Source of the DNA: Trichococcus ilyis
GTDB taxonomy: Bacteria; Bacillota; Bacilli; Lactobacillales; Aerococcaceae
Length of the DNA stretch: 64,000 nucleotides
Reading direction: 5' to 3'
Assembly (NCBI RefSeq): GCF_900109135.1
Contig: NZ_FNYT01000005.1
Location: 1-64,000 of the forward strand
Part shown: positions 62,289-64,000 of the stretch, piece by piece
How the letters are laid out: every line of letters begins with the position of its first letter
Numbering within the stretch: the first letter of the stretch is position 1
Made by a program: the position numbers and the translations under genes
The notes under the pieces: model-generated
Told to the model about the DNA's origin: nothing
What the model saw: the letters and a program-made list of their open reading frames with translations, nothing else
The model's database searches: none

Positions 62289-63485
62289 TCACACTTCCTC
62301 CGCACTCGTTTCAGCATGCCGCGCCAGAAAATGATAGCCACCGCCGATGATGCCGAACCCCAGCAGGAGTGTCCCTTCCAGGAAAAAGATCCCGCGTTCG
62401 GAAGCAAGCCGGAACAGGCGCTCCACCAGGACGATGCCGTAAGGGGAAAAGGCCGCGCCGAGATTGAATCCGATCAACAGCAGCGAGGTTGCAGCGTTTG
62501 CGTTCCCCGACGCCGAGCTGTTGACTTTGTTGAACAGATACGGAATAAAAGTACGGAAGGAGAAGCCGCAGAACGCAGCAGCCAAACCGGTCACCCAGAC
62601 CGCGTTGGACAGCCCGATCGTCACCAAGGCCACCCCCATCCCGAACAAGGCGAGCGGCAAAGTATATTTCCCGACAGCCCCAAAAACTTTTCCGAACAAA
62701 AAACCGGCCGTCATTGCGCCGATGCCGATCAGGGAAAGGATATAGCTCCCGTCCGTGGCATCGCCGTACCCGTCCGCCAGCATGAGCGGCGTGACCCGGA
62801 CCGTTATCGTCATATAGAACATCACCGCCACAACGAGCAGAGCCAGATAGCCGAAAACTTCCCTGTCCATGCCCTTTCTGCTTGTACTCAAAGGATCCGT
62901 TTGCTGTGGCTGACCGGAAACGTCCGCCGGTTCAACCGGGATATCCGGAACCAGGGCCGCGAACAACAAAATAGCCGGCAGGGCCGCCAAGTAGACCCAA
63001 AAGGAAGTTTGCCAGTCGATCTTCAGCAACTGCCCAACCAAGAAGGAAATGCTCATCCCGCCGATGCCCTCGAAGGCGCTCTGCAGCCCGATCATGGCCG
63101 CCCTTTCACTCCCCTCATAAGAATGCCGGATAAAACTGACCAGGAGCGAATTAAAAAGTCCGATCCCGAATCCGAAGAAAGCCCGGGAAAGGAAGATGGC
63201 CCAGAAATGATGCACAAACACCGGAACCAAGCCGGAGACCAGAACCGTGATCAGCCCCAGCAGGACCGTCTTCTTGTAGCCGATCCTCTTTGCGATGGCG
63301 TGGCTGAGCAACACCGAAACGATCAAAAACAGGGAAGGCATCGTCGTCAAGGATTCCACCAGCGGCAACGGAATCTCCGGAAAATCCCGGGCGATGGCGG
63401 GCACATTCACCGCGATGGCCCCGCCGGAAACGACAACTAATGAAGCGGACAGCAGCGCAAGTTTCTTGACTATCCTCATATCCAT
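62289..63485 (-). CDS. MFS transporter
   Basis: The 398-residue protein has about twelve membrane helices; LPLVESLTTMPSLFLIVSVLLSHAIAKRIGYKK with the R/K-rich loop between helices 2 and 3 and GFGIGLFNSLLVSFI are typical MFS drug/solute transporter features. Substrate unknown. Start at 63485 (MDMRIVKKL) has an AAAGGA site; the longer frame to 63527 is less likely. It lies downstream of a truncated LysR gene on the same strand. Confidence 0.82.
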   Translation of the reverse strand: MDMRIVKKLALLSASLVVVSGGAIAVNVPAIARDFPEIPLPLVESLTTMPSLFLIVSVLLSHAIAKRIGYKKTVLLGLITVLVSGLVPVFVHHFWAIFLSRAFFGFGIGLFNSLLVSFIRHSYEGSERAAMIGLQSAFEGIGGMSISFLVGQLLKIDWQTSFWVYLAALPAILLFAALVPDIPVEPADVSGQPQQTDPLSTSRKGMDREVFGYLALLVVAVMFYMTITVRVTPLMLADGYGDATDGSYILSLIGIGAMTAGFLFGKVFGAVGKYTLPLALFGMGVALVTIGLSNAVWVTGLAAAFCGFSFRTFIPYLFNKVNSSASGNANAATSLLLIGFNLGAAFSPYGIVLVERLFRLASERGIFFLEGTLLLGFGIIGGGYHFLARHAETSAEEV

Positions 63486-63597
63486 ACTGATGATTTTCCT
63501 TTCTGATTGTCCATGCCTGTACAGCATACATACGTTTTCTTATCACTAGTTTAAAACGCAACCGCAGAAAAAGAAAATAGTTGTTTTGCATGATTGA

Positions 63598-64000
63598 TCA
63601 TGCCTTTAAGGCATTTTTAAGAAGCTCGATGAATTTGGCTACTGCCGGCGGGAAAACCTGATACTTTTTCCAGGCGATGACGACACCTGTCTCCAGGGCA
63701 GGTGCCAAGGGCCTGAAACAGAGTTCGGTTTCCTCGCTTGCCGGGACAAGTTTTTCCAGACACAACGCAACCCCGATGCCCGCTTCCACCATAATGGCTG
63801 CATTGTAGATCAGATTGTAGCGCCCGATGATGTGCAAGGCCCCATAGGAGTCGCCGAACCAATTGTCCAGTTCGTTCTGGACCAACGCCCTCCCCGGAAT
63901 CAGGATCGGAAAAGGCAACAGATCCTCAGGTGCAACGGACCGCTTCTGCGCCAGCGGACTGTCCTTCCGCATGACGACGCCCCAGTACTCTTTTTGGGGG
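63598..64000 (-). CDS. LysR family regulator, C-terminal part, cut by window edge
   Basis: The frame enters from the right edge and ends at 63598. The readable 133 residues hold the LysR substrate-binding domain (LIPGRALVQNELDNWFG, MVEAGIGVALCLEKLV). The DNA-binding part lies beyond the window. It is upstream of the MFS gene on the same strand and may control it. Confidence 0.8.
   Translation of the reverse strand, partial: PQKEYWGVVMRKDSPLAQKRSVAPEDLLPFPILIPGRALVQNELDNWFGDSYGALHIIGRYNLIYNAAIMVEAGIGVALCLEKLVPASEETELCFRPLAPALETGVVIAWKKYQVFPPAVAKFIELLKNALKA

Noticed and set aside
1-64000. CRISPR array, prophage or integrated plasmid
   Set aside because: No regularly spaced direct repeats with unique spacers, no phage structural or integrase genes, and no replication initiator were seen.

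Overview
The window reads as a chromosomal segment of a Gram-positive bacterium of the Lactobacillales, most likely Carnobacteriaceae and Trichococcus-like. This is inferred from strong AGGAGG-type ribosome binding sites, sigma-A promoters, a PyrR-type attenuator, pABA genes in pabA-pabB-pabC order, YibE/F and DUF1846 genes, and a moderate G+C near 48%. No species can be fixed from the sequence alone. Most genes lie on the minus strand. There is no rRNA, CRISPR array or prophage; the only mobile element is a transposase fragment cut by the left edge.

Layout: 1-4.1 kb holds the transposase end, a ROK regulator with a palindromic operator, a HAD phosphatase, a sugar acetyltransferase, and an unusual acetyltransferase-Maf fusion. 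4.3-11 kb has an OFA transporter and a minus-strand methionine operon (metF, a stand-alone B12 reactivation protein, metH without its reactivation domain) with an adjacent LysR regulator. 11-20.5 kb has a bactofilin-like membrane protein, VOC and Nudix proteins, a TtcA-like tRNA thiolase, the pabABC genes for p-aminobenzoate, and a molybdopterin oxidoreductase lipoprotein with two membrane proteins. 20.6-29.8 kb has a PyrR-controlled uracil permease, aspA divergent from an Lrp regulator, DUF1846, two YibE/F proteins, two GNAT enzymes and an orphan. 29.8-36.4 kb is an export module: a long coiled-coil adaptor, ABC ATPase, FtsX permease and an extracellular propeller protein. 36.7-41.6 kb has a second LysR regulator preceded by a Met/Cys-rich mini-ORF and a terminator, a UvrA paralogue and an RluA-type pseudouridine synthase.

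41.6-50.3 kb is the most interesting block. It looks like an exopolysaccharide locus: a processive GT2 synthase with a HEAT-like N-terminal half, a three-domain controller (metallo-beta-lactamase fold, GGDEF fold, receiver) in which every catalytic signature is degenerate, a membrane-anchored glycosidase-like protein, and a divergent secreted TIM-barrel protein.

50.5-64 kb is ordinary housekeeping and accessory content: DUF1456, tRNA-Val(GAC), an M15 peptidase lipoprotein, TraX, a class V aminotransferase with an ECF S component, two VOC proteins, a ClC channel, a 43-residue small protein, nitroreductase, DUF1232, an aldo/keto reductase with a metallo-hydrolase, an MFS transporter and a truncated LysR gene.

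Three intergenic repeat families appear. The clearest is a three-hairpin, roughly 50-bp-period array found at four gene ends. Long antisense reading frames are common here because of the codon usage and were not annotated.
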